A DNA stretch of 64,000 nt from Halomonas sp. Y3 (GCF_024137965.1 NZ_CP099975.1:1054001-1118000), one strand, 5' to 3'; positions 26,886 to 36,276 are shown, counted from the stretch's first letter. Notes: a model not told the origin generated them from the sequence alone. Numbers and translations: made by a program.

Positions 26886-28187
26886 ATGACTAGCTTGCCT
26901 GACAACATCCTTCACCTTCCCGAGTACCACGTCCTAGGCACCAAGATGGAAGAGCATGATCTCCACTACCAGGTCGAAGCTCCTGAGCCTCTAGCTTGCG
27001 AGGAATGCGGCGTTGAGAGTGAGTTTGTCAGGTTCGGCAAGCGCGATGTGGCCTATCGCGACCTACCCATCCACGGAAAGCGGGTCACCCTCTGGGTGGT
27101 CCGTCGCCGCTACACCTGCCGGGCGTGTGGAAGGACGTTCCGGCCAGCTCTTCCGGAAATGGTAGACGATCACCGCATGACGCGGAGGCTTTACAACCAC
27201 GTCGAGAAGGAAGCCTTCAATCACCCCTACGCCTACGTGGCTGATACCACGGGCCTCGACGAGAAGACTGTCCGCGAGATATTCAAGAAGAAGGCTGAGT
27301 TCCTGGCAGCCTGGCATCGTTTCGAGACACCCCGCTGCCTGGGGATCGACGAGCTGTACCTGAACCGCCGCTACCGCTGCATCCTGACCAACCTGGAGGA
27401 GCGTACCCTACTGGACCTGCTGCCCGGTCGCCAGCAGGACGCGGTGACGAGGCGCCTCATGAGCATGACCGAGCGCCACCAGGTCGAGATCGTCAGCATG
27501 GATATGTGGAAACCCTACCGCCGTGCTGTCCAGGCGGTACTGCCGCAGGCTCGCATTGTGGTCGATAAGTTCCATGTGGTGCGGATGGCCAACGAAGCCC
27601 TGGAGAAGGTGCGTAAGGGACTCAGGAAGGATCTGAAGCCAAACCAGCGGCGGACCCTCAAGGGCGATAGGAAGATCCTGCTGAAGCGTGCCCACGACGT
27701 TTCAGATCGCGAGCGGCTTATCATGGAGACATGGACAGGGGCCTTCCCTCAGCTCCTGGCGGCCTACGAGCACAAGGAGCGGTTCTACCACATCTGGGAC
27801 AGCACCACCCGGCGTGATGCCGAAAAGGCGCTGGCCCGCTGGATTGACGACATTCCACAGGGGCAGAAAGAGGTGTGGAAGGATCTCGTCAGCGCCGTCA
27901 GCGGATGGCGCGAGGAGGTGCTGGCCTACTTCGAAACCGACACCCCAATCACCAACGCCTTCACGGAGTCGATCAATCGGCTGGCCAAGGACAAGAACCG
28001 CGATGGCCGGGGCTACTCATTCGAGGTGATGCGGGCCCGGATGCTCTACACCACCAAGCACAAGAAGAAGGTGCCGCAGATCAAGGAATCCCCCTTCCTG
28101 GGCAAGGCCACCATGACCTACAGCATGGGTCTTCCCGAGCCTGAGAAAAACTACGGCGTCGATCTATCAACCTTCTGGGAGAGTTAA
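26886..28187 (+). CDS. tnpA: ISL3-family transposase
   Basis: 433 aa from ATG 26886. An N-terminal zinc-ribbon region (CEECGVESEFVRFG, CRACGRTFRP) precedes an HTH and the DDE domain: first Asp in LGIDELYLNRRYRCIL, second in RIVVDKFHVVRMANEAL, and Glu in NAFTESINRLAKDKNRDG. This is the IS204/IS1001/IS1096/IS1165 (ISL3) pattern. It is the only transposase in the 5137-bp unit and lies at its right end, 36 bp from the right inverted repeat. Upstream in-frame codons from 26823 have no family character. Confidence 0.93.
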   Translation: MTSLPDNILHLPEYHVLGTKMEEHDLHYQVEAPEPLACEECGVESEFVRFGKRDVAYRDLPIHGKRVTLWVVRRRYTCRACGRTFRPALPEMVDDHRMTRRLYNHVEKEAFNHPYAYVADTTGLDEKTVREIFKKKAEFLAAWHRFETPRCLGIDELYLNRRYRCILTNLEERTLLDLLPGRQQDAVTRRLMSMTERHQVEIVSMDMWKPYRRAVQAVLPQARIVVDKFHVVRMANEALEKVRKGLRKDLKPNQRRTLKGDRKILLKRAHDVSDRERLIMETWTGAFPQLLAAYEHKERFYHIWDSTTRRDAEKALARWIDDIPQGQKEVWKDLVSAVSGWREEVLAYFETDTPITNAFTESINRLAKDKNRDGRGYSFEVMRARMLYTTKHKKKVPQIKESPFLGKATMTYSMGLPEPEKNYGVDLSTFWES

Positions 28188-28216
28188 GGGTTCGAAGGAG
28201 CAAGGGGGCTCCATCT

Positions 28217-28236
28217 ACCACTTAATCCGGATACCC
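28217..28236 (-). repeat. Terminal inverted repeat, right
   Basis: On the minus strand it reads GGGTATCCGGATTAAGTGGT, identical to the left end over 14 bp and again at TGGT. Confidence 0.92.
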
Positions 28237-28244
28237 TTCAATAC
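28237..28244. repeat. 8-bp target duplication, right copy (TTCAATAC)
   Basis: Exact copy of 23092-23099, directly outside the right terminal repeat. The empty site lies in the former spacer between tnpC and the cytochrome gene. Confidence 0.93.
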
Positions 28245-28257
28245 TTAGACCCCACAG

Positions 28258-28716
28258 CTACTCACTTTGCATCGGAAATGAGGCTCCCTCGCTTTCTTCC
28301 GCCTGATGACGTTGTTGCTCTGGCGTCCATAGCGTCTTGAGGTAATTAATTACGGAGCGGATCTCGGCAGGGGTGAGCACGTCCTCGAAGGCCGGCATGG
28401 TCAGTCGTTCGGTCTCGTTCCAGGGGTCGCGCCACCCTTCGGAGACCATCCGATACAGCATGGCATCGGAGTGCTTCCAGGTATGCCCTTCTGGCCCATG
28501 TGGTGGGGCCGGCAACTCACCCATCGCATTGGGTCGCTGCCAGTTCGGCATCCCCTCGCCATCGATGCCGTGGCAGCTGGCACAATGCTGCTGGTAAATC
28601 TGCTCCCCCTCTATCGGCTGAGAGGCATCGTGCGAAAGAGGGGCATCATCCGCCATGGCCTGCCCGGCAGTACTTAACAGCAGCCAGGTTGTGACGAGGA
28701 CCCCGCGGTTACGCAT
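28258..28716 (-). CDS. Secreted monohaem c-type cytochrome
   Basis: 152 aa from ATG 28716: signal peptide (MRNRGVLVTTWLLLSTAG, cut near AMA) and a cytochrome c fold with haem motif CASCH in YQQHCASCHGIDGEG and a distal Met in RLTMPAFEDVLTPAEI. Periplasmic electron carrier. The start overlaps the beta-propeller gene by 8 bp and the CcdA-type protein is two genes upstream on the same strand, so maturation and cytochrome are linked. The set is often seen beside metal-resistance genes; its electron donor or acceptor is not evident. Confidence 0.9.
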   Translation of the reverse strand: MRNRGVLVTTWLLLSTAGQAMADDAPLSHDASQPIEGEQIYQQHCASCHGIDGEGMPNWQRPNAMGELPAPPHGPEGHTWKHSDAMLYRMVSEGWRDPWNETERLTMPAFEDVLTPAEIRSVINYLKTLWTPEQQRHQAEESEGASFPMQSE

Positions 28717-29572
28717 CGGGAATCGCCCTCCAGTTCCGGCCTTGGTCATTACTGCGCACGAGTTCCCCCACGCGATCCAAACCATAGAGGGTACCTTCTG
28801 GCGCCAGAGTGATCGCGACGAGTTCAGGAGCGTCGCCTTCTATCCGTAGCCACGCCTTGCCACCATTGTCGCTGACCCACAGGCCTCGATCCGTGGCCAC
28901 ATAGACACGTTCGGGCTCGTCGAACTCGTAGGCCACATCGTAGACGGTATCGGCATCGAGCTCTCCGGTCGGTCGCCAGCCGCAAAAGCAATCCATCGAC
29001 AGGCGCACCGCATCGTCAGACACCGCATAGAGCCAACCGGTCTGCATGCTGCCCTCCATATCGGAGTGGACGAGCCGGCGAACAGGTTGGACAGGGCCGC
29101 TATCCTTCTTCCGCCATGATTCGCCGGCATCGTCACTTTGGTAGATGCCGTCGTCAGCGATCTTGGCGTAGAGCGTCTCGACTTGATGTCGGTGGGCACT
29201 GAAAGCGATGACGTTCCGGCTGGGCAGGCCCTCATCGACCCGGTACCAGCTGTCGCCATTGTCGTCGCTACGCTGCACTCCAATCGATGGGCCGGCGATA
29301 TAAAGCGTCTGCTCAGCGGCAGCCGGCGCCACCACCAACTGCCCGGTCCTTACGGCCTCGGGCAACGGGATGGCCTGCCAGGAGTCGCCACCGTTCGTGC
29401 TTTCAAACAGCTGGCTGGAATTCACCTTGAGCAGACGAGCTCCGGTCAGGTCATACTCCAGCGCCGGCAAGACATCTTCGGCCGCTGCGGCCACGGAGGC
29501 GATGCCAAGGCCGATGATGGCCCCGCTCGTGATTGATAGGGTATGCCAGAAGCGACTCATCATTTTTTTCAT
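28709..29572 (-). CDS. Exported BNR/Asp-box beta-propeller protein (F510_1955-type glycosylhydrolase)
   Basis: 287 aa from ATG 29572, preceded by AGGGAA. Signal peptide (SITSGAIIGLGIASVAAAAE), then several BNR repeats with the S-x-D-x-G-x-x-W motif: STNGGDSWQAI, SDDNGDSWYRV, SDDAGESWRKK, SDNGGKAWLRI and SNDQGRNWRAI. This fold occurs in sialidases and in photosystem II assembly factors. No catalytic sialidase residues are recognisable, so a scaffold or binding role is as likely as hydrolysis. The family is commonly encoded with c-type cytochromes and CcdA in metal-resistance loci. Confidence 0.85.
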   Translation of the reverse strand: MKKMMSRFWHTLSITSGAIIGLGIASVAAAAEDVLPALEYDLTGARLLKVNSSQLFESTNGGDSWQAIPLPEAVRTGQLVVAPAAAEQTLYIAGPSIGVQRSDDNGDSWYRVDEGLPSRNVIAFSAHRHQVETLYAKIADDGIYQSDDAGESWRKKDSGPVQPVRRLVHSDMEGSMQTGWLYAVSDDAVRLSMDCFCGWRPTGELDADTVYDVAYEFDEPERVYVATDRGLWVSDNGGKAWLRIEGDAPELVAITLAPEGTLYGLDRVGELVRSNDQGRNWRAIPDA

Positions 29573-29595
29573 ATCACTATTTCCCTGGATAACGG

Positions 29596-30339
29596 TTAGC
29601 CGATGGCACCTAAGGCGGGAAAGGTGCGCAATAGCCAATACGAGAGCTCGGTCAGTTTTCCGGTCATCATCAAGATGCCCATCAGGATCATGATCAGTCC
29701 TGCCGCCAGGTGCATGGCTCGGCCCCAGCGGCGCAAGAATTTCTGGTGGTGCAAGAAGCGATCGAGCGAAACGGCGCTCAGCAGGAAGGGCACCCCCAGG
29801 CCTAGCGAATAAATGCCGAGTAACGCCATGCCGCTCGAAGCATTGGCCGTCGAGGCGCTGACGGTCAGGATGGCGCCCAGGATCGGGCCAATACAGGGGG
29901 TCCAGCCGAAGGCGAACGCCACGCCCAGCAGATACGCCGCACTACGCCCGCCACCCTCTGCCTTGAGCCGGCCGATAAAGCGCCACTCTCGCTGTAGCCC
30001 ATGCAGCGGGATGAGGCCGGTCATGAAGGCACCAAACAGGATGACGATGATACCGCCGACCAGATTGGCTTCCTGGCGATAGGCCAGCAGCAAGCGACCG
30101 ATGGCCGTGGCACTGGCGCCCAGCATCAGGAAGACCGTAGAGAACCCCAGCACGAACCATATCGACTGGGTCAACACCCGGAACCGTTCGCGCCGGTCCG
30201 CTTCCTGTAGCTGCCCCAGCGAGCGGCCGGCGACGAAGGAGAGGTACCCGGGTACGAGCGGCAAGACACAGGGCGACGCGAATGAGATCAGGCCTGCCAG
30301 AAACGCCGTGATCAGGCCGATGTTGGCGACTTCCCACAT
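29596..30339 (-). CDS. CcdA/DsbD-type thiol-transfer membrane protein
   Basis: 247 aa, six membrane helices. It has the two conserved cysteines of the family: helix 1 SFASPCVLPLVPGYLSFVAG and helix 4 FAFGWTPCIGPILGAIL. It shuttles reducing equivalents from cytoplasmic thioredoxin to the periplasm, needed to keep apocytochrome c thiols reduced before haem attachment. First of a three-gene operon with the propeller protein and the cytochrome. It could also serve the DsbA-like protein encoded further right in the island. Confidence 0.92.
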   Translation of the reverse strand: MWEVANIGLITAFLAGLISFASPCVLPLVPGYLSFVAGRSLGQLQEADRRERFRVLTQSIWFVLGFSTVFLMLGASATAIGRLLLAYRQEANLVGGIIVILFGAFMTGLIPLHGLQREWRFIGRLKAEGGGRSAAYLLGVAFAFGWTPCIGPILGAILTVSASTANASSGMALLGIYSLGLGVPFLLSAVSLDRFLHHQKFLRRWGRAMHLAAGLIMILMGILMMTGKLTELSYWLLRTFPALGAIG

Positions 30340-30368
30340 CCCTCCTTATCCCCCTCCTTATCCCGCGG

Positions 30369-30686
30369 CTAGGCTTGAAGCTTGGACAGGGGGTGCTCTG
30401 ATGATGACACCTGCTGGTCAGCTTCGTGGGGAATAGCGGCTTCCGCTTGCTTGGGCGCTGCCGGATAGGCTTCTACCTCGGCTTGTATTTCAGAGGATTC
30501 CGCCTTGGCCTGTACGTTGGAGACTTCGCCCTGGTCGGTCGCTTTCCCTTTCTTGTCCTGGCATTTCATCATGCACAGCCCCAGCCCACACATGATGAGG
30601 CAGGGCAGTAGGCTCACCAGCAGGGGGGCGATACCCAACAGGACCAGTTGCTCCCAGCCCATGGCCAGGCCAGCGAGAACTCCCAA
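30369..30686 (-). CDS. Small membrane protein with Cys/Met-rich segment, unknown
   Basis: 105 aa from a TTG start at 30686 (97 aa if ATG 30662 is used). One or two N-terminal hydrophobic segments with Cys and Met (LPCLIMCGLGLCMMKCQDKKG) are followed by a charged, Ala/Glu-rich tail. The C-x5-C-x3-C cluster at the membrane edge suggests metal or haem contact. It lies 30 bp upstream of the CcdA-type gene on the same strand, perhaps first in that operon. No family recognised. The 211 bp on its upstream side hold nothing I can support. Confidence 0.5.
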   Translation of the reverse strand: MGVLAGLAMGWEQLVLLGIAPLLVSLLPCLIMCGLGLCMMKCQDKKGKATDQGEVSNVQAKAESSEIQAEVEAYPAAPKQAEAAIPHEADQQVSSSEHPLSKLQA

Positions 30687-30897
30687 GGCAGTAGGTAGCC
30701 CAGAGCAACGTCGAGGTCAATAGCCCTTCCCTCCCCAGAATCGGTATGCCAAAAGCAAGCCTAGGAACCTACCGTTCCATGCGGCAAGGTGGGGCTATAA
30801 ACGCAACGCCAATGGTCATGTAGAGCGCTATAGATCCTGGATCAGCCACGACCGAATACCCAGTGTCACGAGACCGACAAGACTCGCCTTGTCGTTG

Positions 30898-31962
30898 TCA
30901 TAGTCTGCGCAGCGCGATTTCTGCGTAGATCCCCTTGTAATCAGTATCATGCGTTTTATCCGGCTCCGGCCTGGGATTCAGGGCTACTATTCGATCGCTG
31001 GGATCATTCAGCAGGCCGCGAAGCTGTTCATAATCGAAGCTCCAGCCCTCGGCCTTGCGCTGGTTGAGGCGTGTGACGGTCTCTACCAACGTGGACATGC
31101 TGTGCCCCTCTCCCTCCAGAGGCGAGAATGCCTGAATCAGCGGTTGCCCTTCATACCAGCCGATCTTGATGGGCTGGTTGACGATTTGGACCTGGGTGCC
31201 GGCGGGCACGCGGTCGAAAATCGACTCGATGTCCCCAGGGAACATGCGAATACAGCCACGGCTGGCACGCATGCCGATACCATCCGGCTGGTTGGTGCCA
31301 TGGATCAAGTAGCCATCGAATCCAAGGATAATGGCATGGTCTCCCAGCGGATTGTCCGGGCCTGGGGGCACTACACTGGGTGCCTCTTCACCGCGTGCCC
31401 TGGCTTCACGCTGCACCGACTCGGGGGGATACCAGGCGGGGTTCTTGATATTCATGGTGGTCTTGGTCACCCCGAGGGGGGTATCGAAGCCCTCGCGACC
31501 GATGCCGATAGGATAGGTCTCGACACGTGGTGTCTCGTCGTCATCCACCTCGGGATAGTAATATAGGCGCAGCTCGGCGATGTTGATGACGATGCCAGTG
31601 CGCTCTCCGGCGGGCAGGATGAAGCGCCCGGGTATGGTCACCTCGGTACCCTCGCCGGGAATCCAGATGCTCACGTCCGGGTTGGCGCGCACGATCTCCC
31701 TGTACCCCAGGTTGTGTCGCCTGGCGATATCGAGCAGGGTATCTTCTCGATCCTCCACCGTTATGCGGTAGGTGTCGCCGATCACATTGCCTTCCTCAGG
31801 CAATGGATAGTGGCCGCGGGGCCACTCGTTCTCCTCCTGGGCCTGAGCAACGCCGATGAGCGCGAGCCAGCCTGCCAGCACTCCCACCAGTGTGCGTGTT
31901 CGGAGTTGCCACAACGAAGCTTCCCCCGCCGTACCTGAGTGAGGTTTCGACAACGCCATCAT
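30898..31962 (-). CDS. L,D-transpeptidase (YkuD/ErfK type) with LysM domain
   Basis: About 354 aa from ATG 31962, next to GGGAGAGG; a second ATG at 31959 has better spacing. Signal segment TLVGVLAGWLALIGVAQAQ, a LysM-like domain (YRITVEDREDTLLDIARRHN), then the YkuD catalytic domain: YLIHGTNQPDGIGMRASRGC with catalytic His and Cys and following IRM. It makes 3-3 cross-links in peptidoglycan or anchors lipoprotein in the periplasm. It sits next to lnt and lspA, giving the island a run of envelope enzymes. Full-length and apparently intact. Confidence 0.92.
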   Translation of the reverse strand: MMALSKPHSGTAGEASLWQLRTRTLVGVLAGWLALIGVAQAQEENEWPRGHYPLPEEGNVIGDTYRITVEDREDTLLDIARRHNLGYREIVRANPDVSIWIPGEGTEVTIPGRFILPAGERTGIVINIAELRLYYYPEVDDDETPRVETYPIGIGREGFDTPLGVTKTTMNIKNPAWYPPESVQREARARGEEAPSVVPPGPDNPLGDHAIILGFDGYLIHGTNQPDGIGMRASRGCIRMFPGDIESIFDRVPAGTQVQIVNQPIKIGWYEGQPLIQAFSPLEGEGHSMSTLVETVTRLNQRKAEGWSFDYEQLRGLLNDPSDRIVALNPRPEPDKTHDTDYKGIYAEIALRRL

Positions 31963-31988
31963 CCTCTCCCTTTTCGGCTGGACCCTTA

Positions 31989-33491
31989 TCATCCAGACCG
32001 ATGTGTGTTGAATCGCCATCCAAGCAGCACCAGTAAGGCGGCCAACAGCCAGGTCGGCCAGCTACCGGTTCGGGTGAACGGCGTGTTTCCCACCATGGGC
32101 ATCACCTCGCCGCGAAGGCTCGTCGCCTGGAACTGTGGTGCGCGGGCCGTGACGCGGCCCTGAGGATCGACGATGGCGGTCACGCCGTTGCTGGTGGCGC
32201 GGATCAGGTACCGGCCGTTCTCCAGGGCGCGAAGGCGGGCCATCTGCAGATGCTGCAGGGGGCCGATGGAACGGCCGAACCAGGTGTCGTTGGAGACCGT
32301 CAGCAGTAGCTCAGCATCGCGCGCCTGCTCGGCGACCCGGTCGGCATAGATGATCTCGTAGCAGATGGCGTTGCCGATGGTGGTCCCGGCGGCGTGGATC
32401 GGCCCCTGAGCCTCGGGCCCGGGCGTCATGGTTGGCATGGGCAGGTCGAAGAAGGCAATGGTACCGGCGAGCAGACGATCAAGCGGCAAGTATTCGCCGA
32501 AGGGCACCAGGCGCGCCTTACGATACTGGCCCTCGGCGTTCCCCAGGCCGATCACGCTGTTGTAGTAGTCGCCTCCGTCGCGCTGCAGAATGCCGGTGAG
32601 CAGGGCGGTGTCGGGCGCGAGATTGGACTGCACCCGCTCGAGGATCGGTCGCGCCTCTTGCTCGAACATCGGCAGGGCCGCCTCGGGCCAGACAACCAGG
32701 TCGAGGTCGCCGGACTGGGCAAGGGTCAACACCGTGTAGATACTGGCCGCCTCGCGCTGGCCCTCGGGCGTCCATTTGATCGCCTGATCCAGGTTGCCCT
32801 GCAGCAAGGCGACCCGCAGCGGCTCGCCGGCCGGGGAGGTCCACTGGGCCGGCAGGGCCAGGGGAGTCAACCAAAGAGCGGCGATGGGCACTATGGCCCA
32901 CCAGCGTCGGCGCAGAAACTCCACGCCCAGGGTGCCGGTCAGCGCAGTGATCAGCGATAGCAGGTAGACCCCACCGACCGGAGCCCAGGCCGCCAATGGC
33001 GAGTCTACCTGGGAGGTGCCCAGCAGCAGCCAGGGAAACCCGGTAAACAGCCAGGTGCGCAGCCATTCGCTCAGCACCCAGACGCCGGCGAAGCTGAGGA
33101 AGGCCAGCCGCCGGCCCGTTATGCGACGATAGAACCAGAAGGGCACGGCAAAGAACAGCGCCAGGCCGGCCACGAACAGACCGGTGAGGAAGAGCGCTAG
33201 GGGCGCCCCGGTATAGCCATAGTCGTGGATCGCGACGAAGACCCAGGAGGTCCCCGAGCCGAACAGGCCTACCCCATAGCACCAGCCGCGAAGGGCGGCC
33301 TGAGAGGGTGTCAGAGCATGGATGCCGACATAGACGAGGGCCACCGCTATCGGGCCCAGCCACCACAGCGCGAAGGGCGCGGCGCTCAGGGTGGTCAGCC
33401 CTCCGGCGACCAGGGCCAGCAAACAGCCGAGAGCCGGCGTGACCCGTCCGGCAAGCGTCTTGTGCGGGACTGACAGGTTGTCTGCAACCAT
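31989..33491 (-). CDS. lnt: Apolipoprotein N-acyltransferase
   Basis: 500 aa from ATG 33491; a GTG at 33527 overlapping lspA is the alternative. Membrane helices fill residues 15-215, then a periplasmic nitrilase-like domain with the E-K-C triad: Glu in LVVWPEAALPMF, Lys in YRKARLVPFGEYLPL and Cys in GNAICYEIIYADR. A final helix ends the protein. It adds the third acyl chain to lipoproteins. An island-borne copy next to lspA is unusual, since lnt is normally a housekeeping gene beside ybeX or corC. Confidence 0.94.
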   Translation of the reverse strand: MVADNLSVPHKTLAGRVTPALGCLLALVAGGLTTLSAAPFALWWLGPIAVALVYVGIHALTPSQAALRGWCYGVGLFGSGTSWVFVAIHDYGYTGAPLALFLTGLFVAGLALFFAVPFWFYRRITGRRLAFLSFAGVWVLSEWLRTWLFTGFPWLLLGTSQVDSPLAAWAPVGGVYLLSLITALTGTLGVEFLRRRWWAIVPIAALWLTPLALPAQWTSPAGEPLRVALLQGNLDQAIKWTPEGQREAASIYTVLTLAQSGDLDLVVWPEAALPMFEQEARPILERVQSNLAPDTALLTGILQRDGGDYYNSVIGLGNAEGQYRKARLVPFGEYLPLDRLLAGTIAFFDLPMPTMTPGPEAQGPIHAAGTTIGNAICYEIIYADRVAEQARDAELLLTVSNDTWFGRSIGPLQHLQMARLRALENGRYLIRATSNGVTAIVDPQGRVTARAPQFQATSLRGEVMPMVGNTPFTRTGSWPTWLLAALLVLLGWRFNTHRSG

Positions 33492-33495
33492 GCCG

Positions 33496-33999
33496 TCACT
33501 CAGACAATCTGGAGGAGGGACGCTCACGCAAGGTCGTAATGGCGAAGGCCACTACGCCCAGGAACAGAGCGATATCCGCCAGGTTGAAGGCGGGCCAATG
33601 CCATTCACGCCAGTAAACGTCCAGGTAGTCCACCACATACCCTCGTGCCAGGCGGTCGATGCCATTACCCAACGCGCCACCCAGCATCAAGCTGTACCCC
33701 AGCGCCTCCAGACGGGGCCTGGGCCGGCACAACAGGATGGTCAGAACGATAGCCACCATCCCCGTCAGGCCCAGGAAAAGATAGCGCTGCCAGCCACCCG
33801 CATCGGCGAGGAAGCTGAAGGCTGCCCCCGTGTTCCACCAGTGACCCCAGTTGAAGAATGGGGTCAGCGGGACGGTCTGGCCATACGGCATCAGCGCCTG
33901 CACCAGCCACTTGATGACTTGGTCGGCCAGGCCGACCAGGCCCGCCAGGGCCAACCAGTACGGGCCCTGACGCGCCATCGCTATCCGTTTCGTTCTCAT
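33496..33999 (-). CDS. lspA: Lipoprotein signal peptidase II
   Basis: 167 aa, four membrane helices. Start ATG 33999 overlaps the ATPase stop (ATGA), and a longer frame to 34134 is only ATPase shadow. Catalytic aspartates are in GGALGNGIDRLARGYVVDYL and FNLADIALFLGV, with the family NTGAAFSFLAD block. It cuts prolipoprotein signal peptides. In lead and cadmium operons a coupled lspA (pbrC-like) follows the P-type ATPase, as here. Confidence 0.95.
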   Translation of the reverse strand: MRTKRIAMARQGPYWLALAGLVGLADQVIKWLVQALMPYGQTVPLTPFFNWGHWWNTGAAFSFLADAGGWQRYLFLGLTGMVAIVLTILLCRPRPRLEALGYSLMLGGALGNGIDRLARGYVVDYLDVYWREWHWPAFNLADIALFLGVVAFAITTLRERPSSRLSE

Positions 34000-36191
34000 G
34001 ACGTGGCTTCCTGGTAGCGCGGGCTTGCCGAGCCACTCGTGGCGGTGACGGGCGAGAAGCGATAGCCCAGCAGCCGCATGGCGTTCAGGGTCACCAACAC
34101 GGTGGCGCCGGTATCCGCCATCACCGCGATCCACATGCCGGTAATGCCCAATGCCGTGGTCACCAGGAAGATGGCCTTCAGACCCAGCGCCAGGGCGACG
34201 TTGGTCTTGACGTTGCGCAGCGTGGCCCGAGACAGGTCAATCAGCTCGGCGATGCCGGTGACGCGGTTCTTGAGCAGGGCCGCATCCGCCGTTTCCAGTG
34301 CCACGTCGGTGCCGCCCCCCATGGCGATGCCGACATCGGCTGCTGCCAGCGCCGGGGCATCGTTGATCCCGTCACCCACCTTCCCTACAGGCCCCCGGCC
34401 GGCGGCCTGCCACGCCTGCACGCGCCGGGCCTTGTCCTCGGGCATCAGCTCGCCATACGCCTCGATGCCGAGAGAGCCACCGATGGCAGCGGCGGTACGT
34501 GCATTGTCACCGCTGAGCATCACCGCCTGCACGCCCAGGCGTGACAGCGCCGTCAGCCCCTCCTGGGCGTCCTCACGCGGCTCATCGCGTACTGCGATCA
34601 GCCCCAGCGGACGCTCGCTCTCGACCAGCAGGGCGAGACTCTTGCCGGCGTGTTCCAACTCGGCGATCCGGGCGCTCAGATCGTCATCGAGTGCAGCCTG
34701 CTCTGTCAGTTGCCGGGGGGAGACCAAGCTCAGCTCACGCCCCTCGACCTGACCAGCGACGCCACGTCCCGAAAGGGCTCGGTTGCCGTTCGTCTGGGGG
34801 ATGGAAAGGCCCAGCTGCTGTGCATGCGAGAAGATGGCGGTGGCGATGGGATGACTGGAGTCACGTTCCAGCGCGGCGGCCAGCCTCAGGATCTCCTGCG
34901 CGCCCTGGCCGGTGGCCCAATCCTCCACGTCGGTGACCTTGGGGGTACCGGCGGTGAGGGTGCCGGTCTTGTCCAGCGCCACCGTTCGGAGCTTACCCAG
35001 CTGTTCGAGCACCGCGCCGCCCTTGATCAGCAGCCCACGGCGGGCGCCCGCCGAGAGGCCGGCAGCGATCGCCGCGGGGGTCGAGATCACCAGGGCACAA
35101 GGACAGGCGATCAACAGCAGGGCCAGGGCGCGATAGACCGATTCCGACCAGGCCATGGTCGAGACCAGCGGCGGCACCACCGCCATCAGCAGGGCGAGCC
35201 CCACCACCGCCGGCATGTAGTAGAAAGCGAAGCGATCGATGAAGCGGGCCACCGGTGCCTTGGCGGCCTGGGCCTCCTCCACCAGGCGGATGACCCGGGC
35301 GATGGTGTTGTCCTCGGCACCGCGGGTTACCTCCACTTCCAGGGCGGCATCGAGGTTGACCGTGCCGGCGAAGATGTCGTCACCCGGGGCACGCGAGCGG
35401 GGCACGGACTCCCCATTGATCGGTGACTCATCCACATCGGACTCGCCGGTCAGGATACGCCCATCGCAGGGGACGCGGTCGCCCGGTCGCACCAGGACTC
35501 GCTGCCCGGGCGTAAGCGTGGCGGCCGAGACCTCCCGGATTTCCCCATCCTCCATCAGCCTCGCCGTGGACGGGGTGAGGTCCGCGAGGGCCGAAATGCT
35601 GCGTCGCGCCCTTGAGGCGGCCACCCCCTCCAGCAATTCGCCCACGGCGAACAGGAAGACCACCACCGCCGCCTCGGCGGCGGCATCGATGGCCAGGGCG
35701 CCCAGGGCGGCGATGCTCATCAGCATCTCGATGGTGAAGGGGTTGCGCATCTTCAGCGCGCCCCAGGCACTCTGTGCGATGGGCACCAGCCCCACCAGGG
35801 TGGCGGCGACGAAGGGCCAGTTGCCCAGGGCCGGCCAGGTCAGGCGGAGAACGAAGGCCAGAGTCAGCAGGCCCCCGGTGACGATTACCAGGCGTCCCTT
35901 GGCGGTCTGCCACCAAGAGGCTGGGGAGGCATCCGACTTACCTCCCTCATCCTCGCCGGCAAGGCGGTAACCGAGCTCGTTAAGGGTCCGCTCGATCGCC
36001 TCATGAGAGGACCTCGTGCTCTGCTGAGGGTGAATCGTCACCGATCCGGTGACCGAGCTGGCCGACACCTCCTCGATGCCCTCCAGGCGGCCCAGCGCAG
36101 CTTCGACCTTGCGCTCGCACCCACCACAGTCCATGCCTTCCACCCGTAGCGTCGAGGCTGTGGCCGTGGCTATGGGTGCTGAATTCTTCAT
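33996..36191 (-). CDS. cadA: Cd/Zn/Pb-exporting P1B-type ATPase
   Basis: 731 aa. One HMA domain with GMDCGGCERKVEAAL at residues ~18-85, eight membrane helices, the translocation motif ACPCALV, phosphorylation motif DKTGTLTAG, the P1B Ser-His-Pro (SSHPIATAI) and the hinge VGDGINDAPALAAADVGIAM. The CPC motif and absence of a Cys-rich tail fit Zn/Cd/Pb rather than Cu. It pumps metal from cytoplasm to periplasm. A MerR-type regulator diverges from it over a 19-bp-spaced promoter, and lspA is coupled downstream. Confidence 0.95.
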   Translation of the reverse strand: MKNSAPIATATASTLRVEGMDCGGCERKVEAALGRLEGIEEVSASSVTGSVTIHPQQSTRSSHEAIERTLNELGYRLAGEDEGGKSDASPASWWQTAKGRLVIVTGGLLTLAFVLRLTWPALGNWPFVAATLVGLVPIAQSAWGALKMRNPFTIEMLMSIAALGALAIDAAAEAAVVVFLFAVGELLEGVAASRARRSISALADLTPSTARLMEDGEIREVSAATLTPGQRVLVRPGDRVPCDGRILTGESDVDESPINGESVPRSRAPGDDIFAGTVNLDAALEVEVTRGAEDNTIARVIRLVEEAQAAKAPVARFIDRFAFYYMPAVVGLALLMAVVPPLVSTMAWSESVYRALALLLIACPCALVISTPAAIAAGLSAGARRGLLIKGGAVLEQLGKLRTVALDKTGTLTAGTPKVTDVEDWATGQGAQEILRLAAALERDSSHPIATAIFSHAQQLGLSIPQTNGNRALSGRGVAGQVEGRELSLVSPRQLTEQAALDDDLSARIAELEHAGKSLALLVESERPLGLIAVRDEPREDAQEGLTALSRLGVQAVMLSGDNARTAAAIGGSLGIEAYGELMPEDKARRVQAWQAAGRGPVGKVGDGINDAPALAAADVGIAMGGGTDVALETADAALLKNRVTGIAELIDLSRATLRNVKTNVALALGLKAIFLVTTALGITGMWIAVMADTGATVLVTLNAMRLLGYRFSPVTATSGSASPRYQEATS

Positions 36192-36223
36192 GGTGACACT
36201 CCTGGCGATGCGTTATCCTTTGC

Positions 36224-36254
36224 AGTATAAACCTTATAGCAACTATAGATTCAA
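36224..36254 (-). promoter_or_regulatory. CadR/PbrR-type promoter of the P-type ATPase operon
   Basis: Minus strand TTGAAT (36254-36249), a 19-bp spacer and TATACT (36229-36224). The spacer has the dyad CTATAG-TTGC-TATAAG, the usual operator of metal-sensing MerR relatives. It lies between the divergent ATPase and regulator genes. Confidence 0.9.
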
Positions 36255-36276
36255 GCCATACGGGAGGAACATCAGG

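Noticed and set aside
28188-28222. Terminator between transposase stop and right inverted repeat
   Set aside because: GGAGCAAGGGGGCTCC forms only a short 5-6-bp stem with no T-run, so I do not list it.
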